A stretch of DNA of 31,717 nucleotides from ZC4RG29 sp036273935 (GTDB lineage: Bacteria > Bacteroidota > Bacteroidia > Cytophagales > Cyclobacteriaceae): contig DASUGQ010000339.1 of NCBI GenBank assembly GCA_036273935.1, forward strand, positions 1 through 31,717, read 5' to 3'. A program made the position numbers and the translations under genes. Under the pieces are notes generated by a model. The model was not told the origin of the DNA. It did not search any database and saw only the letters and a list, made by a program, of their open reading frames with translations. Shown piece by piece: positions 22,307-31,254 of this stretch (position 1 is its first letter; each line of letters starts with the position of its first letter).

Positions 22307-24067
22307 TTATTTCTTTGCGGGTGCCTCGAGCAGAACATCGGAGACGCATCCCCCCGCTGGTACCATTGGGAACACATTATCTTCACGGCCCACAACAACT
22401 TCGAGGAAGTATGCAGACTTGCTTTCCATCATTTCCTTAATGGCATCATGAAGGTCTTCGCGTTTCTCCACTTTACGTGCAGGGATGTTGTACGCACCAG
22501 CAAGTTTTACAAAGTCCGGATTGGTCATCTCGGTAAACGAATAGCGCTTTTCATGGAAAAGTTGTTGCCATTGACGAACCATTCCCAGGAAATTATTATT
22601 CAACACCATGATCTTGACAGGGATCTCATACTGCATGATCGTGCCCAATTCCTGCACGGTCATTTGATAACCGCCATCACCAATCACCGCCACTACTTCT
22701 TTTTGCGGAATAGCAACCTTTGCACCCATAGCCGCTGGTAGAGCAAAACCCATTGTTCCTGCACCGCCAGAAGTGACGTTGGTACGAGGATCTTTGAACT
22801 GATAGTAACGAGATGCCGTCATCTGATGCTGGCCAACGTCGGTTACCAGGATGGCATCGCCCTTCGTAATTTCAGTCAGTTGATGAATGGCTTCTCCCAT
22901 TGTCAGTTTCCCACTGCTGGGAATGCATTCCTTCCGAACGATCTTTTCTTTTTCGATCTGATTCAGTTCGTGGAATTTACTTACCCATTCCTTGTGCTGA
23001 TTTGGCTTCACTTGCAGGATCAATGCCTGCAACGCCTCTTTTGCATCTGCGTGCACCGGTACATCCGCCCTTATAATCTTGTTGATCTCTGCTTTGTCAA
23101 TTTCAATGTGAATCACCTTCGCCTGACGTGCATACTTGGATACATTTCCCGTAACACGGTCATCGAAACGCATGCCTATTCCGATCAGGACGTCACATTC
23201 ATTTGTAAGAACATTCGGCCCGTAGTTCCCGTGCATTCCCAGGAAACCGACATAGTTAGGATGATTGGTGGGAAAACCTCCAAGGCCTAGTAATGTACAG
23301 GCTACAGGAATCCCCGTTTTTTCCGAGAAGGCTTTCAATTCCTCGCTCGCACCTGATAGTAATATTCCCTGGCCGGCAAGTATATAAGGCTTTTTCGCAC
23401 TGTTGATCAATTCAGCCGCTGCCTCCACCTGAGACATCTGCAAAGCAGGCTTGGGTTTATAGGTTCTCACCACATCGCACTTCTCATATTCAAACTCATC
23501 GATCATTTCGTTTTGTGCATTTTTGGTGATGTCAATGAGAACCGGTCCCGGACGACCAGATGATGCAATGTAAAATGCCTTAGCGACCGCATGGGTAATG
23601 TCTTTTGCTTCGGCTACCTGAATGTTCCATTTCGTTACCGGAATGGTGGTGTTGACTACGTCTGTTTCCTGAAATGCATCGGTGCCCAACAAATGAGCGA
23701 ATACCTGCCCCGTAATACACACTACAGGAGTTGAATCTATTAATGCATCGGCAAGACCGGTAACGAGGTTAGTCGCACCCGGGCCGGAAGTGGCGAAGAC
23801 CACACCAGGTTTTCCTGTCACGCGGGCAAACCCTTGTGCAGCATGAATCGCACCTTGTTCATGACGAACCAAAATGTGATTGAGTTTATCAGCGTAATGG
23901 TACAGCGCGTCATACACGGGCATGATCGCGCCGCCGGGGTAACCAAAGATCGTCTCCACACCTTCTGCCACCAGGGAGCGAAGCAACGCCTCCGATCCGG
24001 AGATTTGCTTTCTGGGTTGAGCTTCAGTTTGTTTTTCAGTTCTAGTCTTCGTCAGTAACGCATCCAT
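22307..24067 (-). CDS. ilvB: Acetolactate synthase, catalytic subunit
   Basis: A 586-residue ThDP- and FAD-dependent enzyme forming acetolactate and acetohydroxybutyrate. The PYR domain has catalytic E70 in RHEQGAIHAAQGFAR. The FAD-binding middle domain follows, and the ThDP motif GDGGYQMTVQEL begins at 463 and closes at the LNNN near 490. MVRQWQQLF holds the active-site Trp (about 500). The first 20 residues are a charged extension before the domain. Its ATG lies inside the 3' end of ilvD (26-nt overlap), so the two are translationally linked. The small subunit gene follows 9 nt later. Biosynthetic valine/isoleucine role is clear from the operon. Confidence 0.97.
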   Translation of the reverse strand: MDALLTKTRTEKQTEAQPRKQISGSEALLRSLVAEGVETIFGYPGGAIMPVYDALYHYADKLNHILVRHEQGAIHAAQGFARVTGKPGVVFATSGPGATNLVTGLADALIDSTPVVCITGQVFAHLLGTDAFQETDVVNTTIPVTKWNIQVAEAKDITHAVAKAFYIASSGRPGPVLIDITKNAQNEMIDEFEYEKCDVVRTYKPKPALQMSQVEAAAELINSAKKPYILAGQGILLSGASEELKAFSEKTGIPVACTLLGLGGFPTNHPNYVGFLGMHGNYGPNVLTNECDVLIGIGMRFDDRVTGNVSKYARQAKVIHIEIDKAEINKIIRADVPVHADAKEALQALILQVKPNQHKEWVSKFHELNQIEKEKIVRKECIPSSGKLTMGEAIHQLTEITKGDAILVTDVGQHQMTASRYYQFKDPRTNVTSGGAGTMGFALPAAMGAKVAIPQKEVVAVIGDGGYQMTVQELGTIMQYEIPVKIMVLNNNFLGMVRQWQQLFHEKRYSFTEMTNPDFVKLAGAYNIPARKVEKREDLHDAIKEMMESKSAYFLEVVVGREDNVFPMVPAGGCVSDVLLEAPAKK

Positions 24068-25721
24068 CGGCAGCAGTTTTTACTTGTTTGGCATACTTAA
24101 ATAAAATTCCTTTTGTGGCATTCAGCCTGGGTTGCTTCCAGGCTGCTCTACGTTTCGCAATGGTCGCATCATCGACCAACAGATTGAGTGTGTTTTTTTG
24201 CACATCAATCTCAATCATATCATTATCTTCCACGAGGGCAATCAAACCTCCCTCATGGGCTTCCGGCGTGATGTGCCCAATAAGGAAACCGTGTGATCCG
24301 CCGGAGAATCTTCCGTCTGTAATCATCGCTACACTTTTTCCAAGGCCGGCACCCATAATGGCAGAAGTAGGTTTCAGCATCTCCGGCATTCCCGGTGCAC
24401 CTTTAGGTCCGACATAACGGATCACGACAACATCGCCTGCCTTCACACGTCCGCTCTGAATGCCATCCACCAGTTCAAATTCTCCATTGAAAACACGCGC
24501 AGTTCCTTTGAATCGTTCTCCTTCCTTGCCGGTAATCTTTGCGACGGATCCTTTCCCCGCTAAATTTCCGTAAAGAATCTGCAAGTGTGCTGTCTTCTTC
24601 AGCGGGCGTTCAACTGGATATACGACATCTTGCTTAGTGAAGTCAAGTGACTTTGCATCCCTGACATTTTCAGCAATGGTCTTTACGGTTACCGTCATGC
24701 AGTCGCCATGGAGAAATCCATTTTCCAACAGATACTTCATCACTGAAGGAACGCCACCAACTTTGTGAAGGGCTTCCATTAAATATTTTCCACTGGGTTT
24801 GAAATCAGCGAGCAACGGAGTCTTGTCAGAGATGCGTTGAAAATCTTCCTGCGTAATTTTTATACCAGCCGATTTGGCCATCGCGATCAAGTGAAGTACT
24901 GCATTGGTTGATCCGCCCAACGCCATAACAACAGTGATGGCATTTTCAAATGCTTTTTGCGTCATGATGTCGCGGGGCTTCAGGTCAAGCTCGAGCAATT
25001 TCTTGATCGCCTTTCCGGCTGCAGTACATTCCTCCTTCTTGTCCTTGCTTGTTGCAGGATTGGAGGATGAATAGGCCAACGACATTCCCAGTGCTTCAAT
25101 GGCCGATGCCATTGTGTTAGCGGTATACATTCCTCCGCATGCACCGGCACCAGGGCATGAATTTTTCACAATGCCTTTAAAATCTTCCGGACTTAATTTG
25201 CCAGCAAGTTTTTCGCCCAGCGCTTCAAACGCGGAAATAATATTCAATTCTTTTCCTTTCCAGTCGCCACCGGCTATGGTTCCACCATAGACCATGATGG
25301 AAGGTCGGTTCAGCCTTCCCATAGCGATGAGCGCTCCGGGCATATTCTTGTCGCAGCCTACTACAGCGATTAGCCCGTCGTAATACTGTGCACCGCAGAC
25401 TGCTTCGATGGAATCGGCAATAATCTCACGACTCACTAGGGAATAGCGCATCCCCTCTGTTCCGTTGCTCATCCCGTCACTCACACCAATGGTGTTGAAG
25501 ATCAATCCCACAAGTTCACTATTCCAAACGGCCTGCTTCACCTCTTGTGCCAGCGCATTCAAGTGCATGTTGCAGGTATTTCCATCGTAGCCAGTGCTGA
25601 CGATTCCTACCTGCGCCTTTTTCATGTCATCATCCGTCAATCCAATGCCATATAACATGGCTTGCGCCGCGGGCAGTGTCTCGTCTTGAGTAAGTGTCTT
25701 GCTGTACTTGTTTAACTCCAT
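24042..25721 (-). CDS. ilvD: Dihydroxy-acid dehydratase
   Basis: A 559-residue Fe-S enzyme dehydrating dihydroxyisovalerate and its isoleucine-branch analogue. Three cysteines expected to bind the cluster are visible: C50 (GYDGNTCNMH), C123 (GCDKNMPG) and C195 (CPGAGACGGMYTANTM). K125 is the candidate carbamylated metal ligand. The C-terminal ITDGRFSGGSHGFLIGHITPE is also a family signature. Length and order are normal. It starts 14 nt after ilvE, and its last 26 nt overlap ilvB. Confidence 0.97.
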   Translation of the reverse strand: MELNKYSKTLTQDETLPAAQAMLYGIGLTDDDMKKAQVGIVSTGYDGNTCNMHLNALAQEVKQAVWNSELVGLIFNTIGVSDGMSNGTEGMRYSLVSREIIADSIEAVCGAQYYDGLIAVVGCDKNMPGALIAMGRLNRPSIMVYGGTIAGGDWKGKELNIISAFEALGEKLAGKLSPEDFKGIVKNSCPGAGACGGMYTANTMASAIEALGMSLAYSSSNPATSKDKKEECTAAGKAIKKLLELDLKPRDIMTQKAFENAITVVMALGGSTNAVLHLIAMAKSAGIKITQEDFQRISDKTPLLADFKPSGKYLMEALHKVGGVPSVMKYLLENGFLHGDCMTVTVKTIAENVRDAKSLDFTKQDVVYPVERPLKKTAHLQILYGNLAGKGSVAKITGKEGERFKGTARVFNGEFELVDGIQSGRVKAGDVVVIRYVGPKGAPGMPEMLKPTSAIMGAGLGKSVAMITDGRFSGGSHGFLIGHITPEAHEGGLIALVEDNDMIEIDVQKNTLNLLVDDATIAKRRAAWKQPRLNATKGILFKYAKQVKTAADGCVTDED

Positions 25722-25735
25722 TTTAAATCAACGCG

Positions 25736-26623
25736 CTATATAATTACGTAACTAAATGACTTCTCCAATACCTGGCTTCGGTACGCTTCCTGTATCAGTG
25801 TGCCCAGGCTATCTTCCCATTTTTTTTTGAACGGTTTTGCATCAACGGATTCTATGCCGGCAATCTCGGCTCCGGTGCTGCAAAGGAAAGCGCTGTCTGC
25901 ATGTTCCAGGGAATCAATGGTGATCAGCTTTTCCGTTACCGGAATGTCCAACTCGCGGCAGATGCCCATCACAGTGGCGCGGGTTATGCCGGGAAGGATG
26001 TGTCCTCTTGGCGGCGTGTATAACTCACCGTCTTTCTCAACAAATAAATTTGTACTGGGTGCCTGTGCCACGTAGCCATTCATGTCAAGCATAAGCGCTT
26101 CATCAAAACCTCGCACTTTCGCTTCGCTGGTAGCAAGGATTCCGTTGACATAATGTCCGGTCACTTTTGCTTCCATCTTAATGGACTCCGGGTTGGGTCT
26201 CTGGTAGGAAGAAATGCAGAGACGTACCGGGTTATCACCAAGGTACTTGCCCCATTCCCAGGCGCAGATCATGAGGAAAACATCTTTAGGCTGAGTGAGG
26301 TTCATGTTCGGACTGCAGTAGACCAACGGGCGGATATAAGCGTTTGTCAGGTTATTCCTTCGCAGCACCTGGTAGGTTATCTGCACCAGTTCTTCACTTT
26401 GATAGTCAAAGGGAATGTTCACCAACGCGCAGCTGTTTCTCAACCGCTCATAATGTTCGTTACCCTTGAAGATCTTCACGCCGTTTTGTGTCTGGTAGGA
26501 GCGAATACCTTCAAATACGCCATAACCATAATGAAGTGACTGGCTGAACAGGTCACCATGCGCATCAGTGGCTTTGATGAACTTGCCGTTCAGGTAGATC
26601 ACAGTATTTTCATTATAGTACAT
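25736..26623 (-). CDS. ilvE: Branched-chain amino acid aminotransferase
   Basis: A 295-residue fold-type IV PLP transaminase for the last step to valine, isoleucine and leucine. Signatures are SLHYGYGVFEGIRSY (29-43), catalytic K153 in MEAKVTGHYVNGILA, EAKVRGFDEALMLD, APSTNLFV and the phosphate-loop GHILPGITRATV. I chose the ATG at 26621-26623, giving MYYNENTVIYLNGKF. A longer frame from 26662 would run back to within 2 nt of the attenuator hairpin, through its U-rich tail, and lacks family support. It is the first structural gene of the ilv operon. Its leader carries a leader peptide and a terminator, so it is probably controlled by attenuation. Confidence 0.95.
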   Translation of the reverse strand: MYYNENTVIYLNGKFIKATDAHGDLFSQSLHYGYGVFEGIRSYQTQNGVKIFKGNEHYERLRNSCALVNIPFDYQSEELVQITYQVLRRNNLTNAYIRPLVYCSPNMNLTQPKDVFLMICAWEWGKYLGDNPVRLCISSYQRPNPESIKMEAKVTGHYVNGILATSEAKVRGFDEALMLDMNGYVAQAPSTNLFVEKDGELYTPPRGHILPGITRATVMGICRELDIPVTEKLITIDSLEHADSAFLCSTGAEIAGIESVDAKPFKKKWEDSLGTLIQEAYRSQVLEKSFSYVII

Positions 26624-26624
26624 A

Positions 26625-26636
26625 TAACAATTGTTA
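26625..26636. promoter_or_regulatory. 12-bp palindrome next to the ilvE start
   Basis: TAACAATTGTTA is a perfect palindrome 1 nt upstream of the ilvE ATG. It could be a DNA operator or affect ribosome access. It may also be chance in A/T-rich sequence. Confidence 0.3.
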
Positions 26637-26653
26637 GTTCGTTCTAACCCCCT

Positions 26654-26686
26654 GAAAAACAAACCGCCCCGATGTTGTCGGGGCGG
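26654..26686 (-). terminator. Attenuator terminator of the ilv operon leader
   Basis: On the minus strand CCGCCCCGA and TCGGGGCGG form a perfect 9-bp GC-rich stem with loop CAACA, followed by TTTGTTTTTC. It lies upstream of ilvE, 27 nt after the stop codon of the branched-chain-rich leader peptide. Its 5' arm can instead pair with GGGGTGG in the leader ORF (26720-26726), which would prevent termination. Confidence 0.85.
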
Positions 26687-26713
26687 TCGATAAATTCTTT
26701 TTCTAAAGCAATA

Positions 26714-26824
26714 TCATTCCCACCCCTGTTTTCGCAGTAGCAGCACGACGATATTGACCACCAATACAAACATTCCATGGCTTACGCCTGACAAGTGTTT
26801 GGATATTTGAGTTATGTTCGACAT
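26714..26824 (-). CDS. ilv operon leader peptide
   Basis: A 36-codon ORF (MSNITQISKHLSGVSHG... ending RKQGWE) in the leader of the ilv operon. Codons at 26735-26767 read V-L-V-V-N-I-V-V-L-L-L, ten branched-chain residues out of eleven, so translation would stall when charged Val, Leu or Ile tRNAs are scarce. An internal Met just before this run could also initiate. The antiterminator segment GGGGTGG (26720-26726) lies in the last codons. A ribosome reaching the stop would cover it and permit the terminator, while a ribosome stalled on the Val/Leu run would leave it free. Peptides of this kind normally act only in cis during translation. The same architecture is known from enterobacterial ilv leaders. 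Confidence 0.85.
   Translation of the reverse strand: MSNITQISKHLSGVSHGMFVLVVNIVVLLLRKQGWE
26720..26726 (-). promoter_or_regulatory. Candidate antiterminator arm
   Basis: RNA segment GGGGUGG within the last leader-peptide codons. It can form seven consecutive pairs (one G-U) with CCGCCCC of the terminator's 5' arm. This alternative helix and the terminator are mutually exclusive. Confidence 0.65.
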
Positions 26825-27024
26825 ATTATTTTGTGGTAACACAAGGTTCAAAAATTTGTGGCTGGTATTCAAGTTAAATGATGAAAAAATTTTCGTTTGA
26901 TATGAACGGTTGTTAGGAGGGAAGATCACAATCGTTGAAAATAAAAATCAGATCCATTCCATTAGCAAAAGTCTACAAGCAAATTTCAACATTAGAACTT
27001 AACTATGATCTATCATCCACAGTC

Positions 27025-27501
27025 ATGAATTATACAATTGACATCAAAGCAGAAAGCCTTCCGTGGTATTTCAGATTAGCCGGAATACTCATGATCATTT
27101 TTTCGTTGGCGACATTCTCCGGTTCATACTGGTGGTTCGGTGTTGTTTTAATTCCAATTGGTACCGTCCTTGTTACTTATGCTTCCGGGACTGAAATAAA
27201 CCTGGTAACGAAAAAATATCGGGAGTATAGTTCGATTTTGTTTTTCAAGCACGGAGAGCAACAGAAGTTTGATGAGATTGAGAGAATTTTTATCAATGCG
27301 TCAAAGGTTACAACCCAAATCCAAACGGCTCACACTACAAGTGGTTCCATCTTCACCGACATCGAGTACAATGCTTACCTGAAGTTTTCTAACGGTAAAA
27401 AAATATTTGTAACCAGCAGAAGAAATAAAAAAGATTTAATTAATCAGCTTCAACCAATTGCCAATCGTTTGGAGACCGAGCTGGTGGATTATAGTGGTTA
27501 G
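27025..27501 (+). CDS. Hypothetical small membrane protein
   Basis: A 158-residue protein with two closely spaced membrane segments (about 16-37 and 40-58: GILMIIFSLATFSG, WWFGVVLIPIGTVLVTYA). A C-terminal cytoplasmic region of about 95 residues follows, rich in beta-strands and ending in a lysine-rich helix. The layout resembles membrane proteins with a PH-like tail, but no family is recognised. I prefer the ATG at 27025. The open frame reaches back to a TTG at 26935, but those 30 residues look like leader sequence. It is divergent from the ilv operon, and its 3' end lies 5 nt from the MFS gene on the other strand. Confidence 0.7.
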   Translation: MNYTIDIKAESLPWYFRLAGILMIIFSLATFSGSYWWFGVVLIPIGTVLVTYASGTEINLVTKKYREYSSILFFKHGEQQKFDEIERIFINASKVTTQIQTAHTTSGSIFTDIEYNAYLKFSNGKKIFVTSRRNKKDLINQLQPIANRLETELVDYSG

Positions 27502-27506
27502 GGGAA

Positions 27507-28703
27507 TTACGCAACATCTGCTAATTTTTTCCTGCACAAAGCAAGTAAACCCAAAGCCGGTCCCAAGGCCAGCACAGTATATAAATACTTTGGATCCATA
27601 ACATTCTGCATCATGTTGAGAAGTTGGATGCTTACTATGGTTATTGAAAATCCAATACAATTGACAATAGTCAGTGCAGTTCCTCTTGCTTCTTCCTGCG
27701 CGTTCCGGGCTACCAAGGTGGAAAACAACGGTGAATCGGCAATCACGACAATACCCCAAAAAGTCAGGAATCCGACGAAGACCTGATCGGATGTATTAAA
27801 GAAAAAAGGAGAACTCAAACAGCAAATGCCAGATAAAAGCAATGCAATGGAGGCAGTTTTCTTAACCCCAATTCGTTGTGACAAGTAGCCCCCCAGAATG
27901 CAGGCCAATCCCCCGATGCCGATAATCAAAAAAGACAACAATGGAATGTTGAGTTCTACATGGTTTAAACGACTATAGGTCGTTAGCATTACGGGTGTAA
28001 ATGCCCAAAAGGCATACAACTCCCACATGTGCCCGAAATAACCAAATGCCGCAGACCGGAACGCGCGATTTCCGAATACCTTGAAAAAAGCCGACAGGTC
28101 TATCTTTTGGCCGGGCTTCCTGAATGGTCCGCTGGAAACAAACACCAACATCAAAATTCCTCCCAATAAAGCGAGACATGAAGTGATGATGATGACTGAC
28201 TTCCAGGGTAAGGCATGAGTGAATGTTTTGAGCAGGTGAGGGAAAGAGGTTCCGACTACCAATGCGCCCACTAAAAAGCCTAGCGACTTTCCCAGGCCCT
28301 GTTCATAATAATCGGCTGCAATTTTCATCCCGATAGGATAAATGCCGGCCAGAAAAAAACCAGTTAGAAAACGAAGCGCTAGTAAGCTTATCAACTGATT
28401 GCTTTCCAAAATAATTAGTACGTTAAAAAATGCACCCATTATTGCGCTGAGAAAAAATACCCGTGAAGGAGGGAAACGATCCGCAATGGTGAGCAGAGCA
28501 AAAACCAGTGTGCCTGAAATAAAACCAAACTGAACCGATGAGGTTAAATGACCGAGTGCCTTACCGGGTAAATTGAAATTGTCTGCGAGGTCGGCCATAA
28601 CCCCATTGCCGGCAAACCACAATGACGTGCAGCAAAATTGCGACACAACGATTATCGGAAGAATTCGTCTGTGAATTTCCAACGGCAGGGTTGAATTATG
28701 CAT
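27507..28703 (-). CDS. MFS transporter
   Basis: A 398-residue inner-membrane protein with about twelve hydrophobic helices, a loop between helices 2 and 3 (ADRFPPSRVFF) and a central cytoplasmic loop near 190-205, all usual for the major facilitator superfamily. The substrate cannot be assigned. Its start overlaps the MaoC-like gene by 8 nt, and DinB lies further upstream, so the three genes probably form one transcript. The 3' end converges on the small membrane protein gene with a 5-nt gap and no clear terminator. Confidence 0.88.
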   Translation of the reverse strand: MHNSTLPLEIHRRILPIIVVSQFCCTSLWFAGNGVMADLADNFNLPGKALGHLTSSVQFGFISGTLVFALLTIADRFPPSRVFFLSAIMGAFFNVLIILESNQLISLLALRFLTGFFLAGIYPIGMKIAADYYEQGLGKSLGFLVGALVVGTSFPHLLKTFTHALPWKSVIIITSCLALLGGILMLVFVSSGPFRKPGQKIDLSAFFKVFGNRAFRSAAFGYFGHMWELYAFWAFTPVMLTTYSRLNHVELNIPLLSFLIIGIGGLACILGGYLSQRIGVKKTASIALLLSGICCLSSPFFFNTSDQVFVGFLTFWGIVVIADSPLFSTLVARNAQEEARGTALTIVNCIGFSITIVSIQLLNMMQNVMDPKYLYTVLALGPALGLLALCRKKLADVA

Positions 28704-29112
28704 TTTCTTCCGGGGAGAAAGTATAACACCATGCTTCTCCCTCTAAAACAGTTTCTCCGGTCTGTCGGGTGATTTTTATTTTTAGTTGTGTGACAGGTTT
28801 TGATTCGTGGACACTTAACACTATAGCCTCTGCTGTAATGGTATCTCCAATGAATACCGGGGCTGGGAATTTCCAATTTTGACTTAAGAATACAGTTCCT
28901 GGTCCCGGCATATCCATAGCAACAAGGGCATGGAGTAACCCAGTAGTTAGTCCTCCCTGAACAACCAGTCGTTTGAATTTTGTTTTTGCCACAAAGGATT
29001 CATCAAAATGCAAAGGATTATAGTCGCCGCTTAGACTGGCGAAAGTTTTTACATGTTCCTGGGTAAGTGTGAGTGTCCGGGTTGCGCGCTGTCCAACCGT
29101 TAATTTTTTCAT
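28696..29112 (-). CDS. MaoC-like (R)-specific enoyl hydratase
   Basis: A 138-residue single hot-dog domain. The catalytic motif FASLSGDYNPLHFDESF (24-40) carries D30 and H35, the hydratase dyad of PhaJ-type enzymes. VVQGGLTTGLL and the C-terminal LEGEAWCYTF strand are also typical. It would hydrate trans-2-enoyl-CoA or a related thioester, though no polyhydroxyalkanoate or beta-oxidation gene is nearby. It overlaps the MFS gene by 8 nt and starts 38 nt after DinB. Confidence 0.9.
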   Translation of the reverse strand: MKKLTVGQRATRTLTLTQEHVKTFASLSGDYNPLHFDESFVAKTKFKRLVVQGGLTTGLLHALVAMDMPGPGTVFLSQNWKFPAPVFIGDTITAEAIVLSVHESKPVTQLKIKITRQTGETVLEGEAWCYTFSPEENA

Positions 29113-29150
29113 GGCTTGAGAATTTATTCATCGGTCATTATTCACATGTG

Positions 29151-29675
29151 TTAAGATTCGATTTTCCAACCGAAATCAAATCGTTCATCGACTACTCTCT
29201 TCAAGATAGCGATTTGTCCACAGTGCCACATGGTGTGTTTGATGTTCCAATCCAACGCCTCGAATTTGTTTTTGGCGACCGGATGAGGCATCCTGGTGGA
29301 CTCAAGGTCGTTTTGAAGTTCCTTCGATGATAATGATCGAATTGTATCGAGTGACCGCTGTTCCATCAGGACCAGGCGATTTTTTAGTGTTTCCGGGTCT
29401 GTTTTTGTTGCTCGTTTTAATGATGAGCCAATTCCGAACAGATCATTGTATTCTTTTAGTGGAACTTTCTCAAGAATGTCTTTTTGATGTCCCGTTATCA
29501 CTGCCATCGTGTGGTAGTAAAAACTCAGGATCAAATGTCCCACCTGCCAGGTTATGCTGGTCTCGATAACTTCCGGCGCGTTGTCCCACTTCTCATAGGG
29601 AATCGGGTCAATCAGTTTATTCACCCAGTGGTAAGCGTTTTCAGTTTGCTTGCTCAGGAGTTCAACGTCATTCAT
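29151..29675 (-). CDS. DinB/YfiT-like putative metalloenzyme
   Basis: A 174-residue four-helix-bundle protein. The likely metal-binding histidines are H47 (ITWQVGHLILSFYYH), H147 and H151 (WNIKHTMWHCGQIAIL), the standard DinB triad. Family members include bacillithiol/mycothiol transferases and many of unknown role. No low-molecular-weight thiol genes adjoin it. It leads a likely three-gene transcript with the MaoC-like and MFS genes. Confidence 0.88.
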   Translation of the reverse strand: MNDVELLSKQTENAYHWVNKLIDPIPYEKWDNAPEVIETSITWQVGHLILSFYYHTMAVITGHQKDILEKVPLKEYNDLFGIGSSLKRATKTDPETLKNRLVLMEQRSLDTIRSLSSKELQNDLESTRMPHPVAKNKFEALDWNIKHTMWHCGQIAILKRVVDERFDFGWKIES

Positions 29676-29797
29676 ATGTACTCGTTAGTTCAACTGCGAT
29701 GTTGAGCGGTTCTCGTCAAATTAGAGAAGGTGGCTTTTGCCCTTCGACCGTAAAGCGATCATGTGGCCTAAGAAATGTCATTCTCTGATTAATGTCG

Positions 29798-31099
29798 CTA
29801 CGAACCCAAATACTCCACGATCCCATCCCTTATCGCCGTAAATGTTTTAACAAGAACATCTTCATTCTCCTCCAGCAGCGTAACGCGAAAACCCTGCAGC
29901 TCTGAACAAAAAGATGAAATCGGTACAACGCAAACACCTTTTGCTCCTAACAAATAGTAAACGAAACGTTTATCCAGCTCAATGGGATGGTTCACCCATT
30001 GCTCAACAAGGGATTGTATTTGAGGGTTTCCGATCTTTAAGTTCTGATGGAGCTTCAATGTTCCGTCACGAAAGATTATCGTATTGTAAAATGCTCCATA
30101 CGTTTCATTAAAGGTCAACTCGGGGACTGTACCCAGGATATCCGCAATTATCTTGCTTCGTCTCCCGATGTTTTCGTTGGTTTCATCGCGATACTTTCTG
30201 AAACGGGGATCCCCAAATATTTTTGGAATGGCCATCTGCGGGAGTTTTGTCGAGCAGACTTCAATCATCTTGGCGTTATCCAGGGCAGCACAGAAGCGGT
30301 TGAAATCTTCGTCCTTGTCGCGGTTGTAATATTCCATCCAACCGCATCGCGCGCCCGGCCAGGGAAGTTCCTTTGAAATTCCCTTCATGGAAATGCCCGG
30401 AACATCTTCAATGATCTCCGCAAGAGAGTAAGCCCGAATTCCGTTGTAGGTGATATTAATGTATATCTCGTCAGCAACGAGAAAAAGATTAAATTCTTTA
30501 GCAATAGCAACAATGCGTCTCAAGGTTTCCAAAGGATACACCATACCCGTCGGATTGTCAGGATTGATGATGAGAATACCAACAATGTTCGGATTGTATT
30601 TTATTTTCAGATACAGATCATTGAGGTCAGGGTACCAGTGGTTATTAGGGTCCAGCTTGTAAGTTAACGGCTCATGACCGGCATGTGCTGCCTCGGCGCT
30701 TGAATGTGTGGAGTAGGCGGGTGATGGCCCGATGACGCGCGATGTAGGCGTGATGTATTGATATACTTTAGAAATAGCATCGCCCAATCCATTGAAGAAG
30801 CAAATGTCTTCTGGAGTAATTTGAACCCCTCCCAACGAATTGGTTTGTGCAGCAAGAAACTCGCGTGTGGCCAGCATCCCCTTAGAGGGGCAGTAGCTAT
30901 ACACATCATTTTGCTTTACGAGGTCTGAAACAATGTTCTTGATCCATTCGGGCAGGATATGGTTCTTCTGGATGGGGTCACCAATGTTTTCCCAGCTAAT
31001 GTTCAGTCCAAGCTTTTTGAGCTGTTCAGCTTTCTTTACGATCTCGCGAATCTCGTAGCTAAGTTCTTTGGCACCTTCGCTCAATAATAGTTGACGCAT
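29798..31099 (-). CDS. PLP-dependent aminotransferase class I/II (fold type I)
   Basis: A 433-residue enzyme. Visible active-site elements are INPDNPTG (179-185, N182), VADEIY (208-213, D210), ISKELPWPGARCGWMEYY with PLP lysine K243, and R251. A Tyr-rich N-terminal segment (KQNDVYSYCPSKGMLATREFLA) is also present. Sequence style is close to alanine- or aspartate-type aminotransferases, but the amino donor cannot be set. It is monocistronic, or follows the lipoprotein gene, from which it is separated by 155 nt with an 8-bp hairpin near its start. Confidence 0.92.
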   Translation of the reverse strand: MRQLLLSEGAKELSYEIREIVKKAEQLKKLGLNISWENIGDPIQKNHILPEWIKNIVSDLVKQNDVYSYCPSKGMLATREFLAAQTNSLGGVQITPEDICFFNGLGDAISKVYQYITPTSRVIGPSPAYSTHSSAEAAHAGHEPLTYKLDPNNHWYPDLNDLYLKIKYNPNIVGILIINPDNPTGMVYPLETLRRIVAIAKEFNLFLVADEIYINITYNGIRAYSLAEIIEDVPGISMKGISKELPWPGARCGWMEYYNRDKDEDFNRFCAALDNAKMIEVCSTKLPQMAIPKIFGDPRFRKYRDETNENIGRRSKIIADILGTVPELTFNETYGAFYNTIIFRDGTLKLHQNLKIGNPQIQSLVEQWVNHPIELDKRFVYYLLGAKGVCVVPISSFCSELQGFRVTLLEENEDVLVKTFTAIRDGIVEYLGS

Positions 31100-31118
31100 G
31101 TGAATGTATTTTATCCCG

Positions 31119-31139
31119 GTGTTTTCTTAACGAAAACAC
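31119..31139. other. 8-bp hairpin in the aminotransferase leader
   Basis: GTGTTTTC-TTAAC-GAAAACAC is a perfect inverted repeat with a 5-nt loop, 19 nt upstream of the aminotransferase ATG. It might be an operator or an RNA stem; no U-run follows on the minus strand. Confidence 0.3.
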
Positions 31140-31254
31140 GAGCAAGGTTATTAAATTTTTTGATTATTGAATAGTAGAATAGATGGACAGATTTCGGAGT
31201 GAGCCTTAAGCAATTGTAATATTCTACCTTGATACAATGCTTCAACCAGAAGAA

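Noticed and set aside
26624..26662. Upstream in-frame start for ilvE
   Set aside because: The extension is encoded by the U-rich tail of the attenuator and lacks similarity to the family start.
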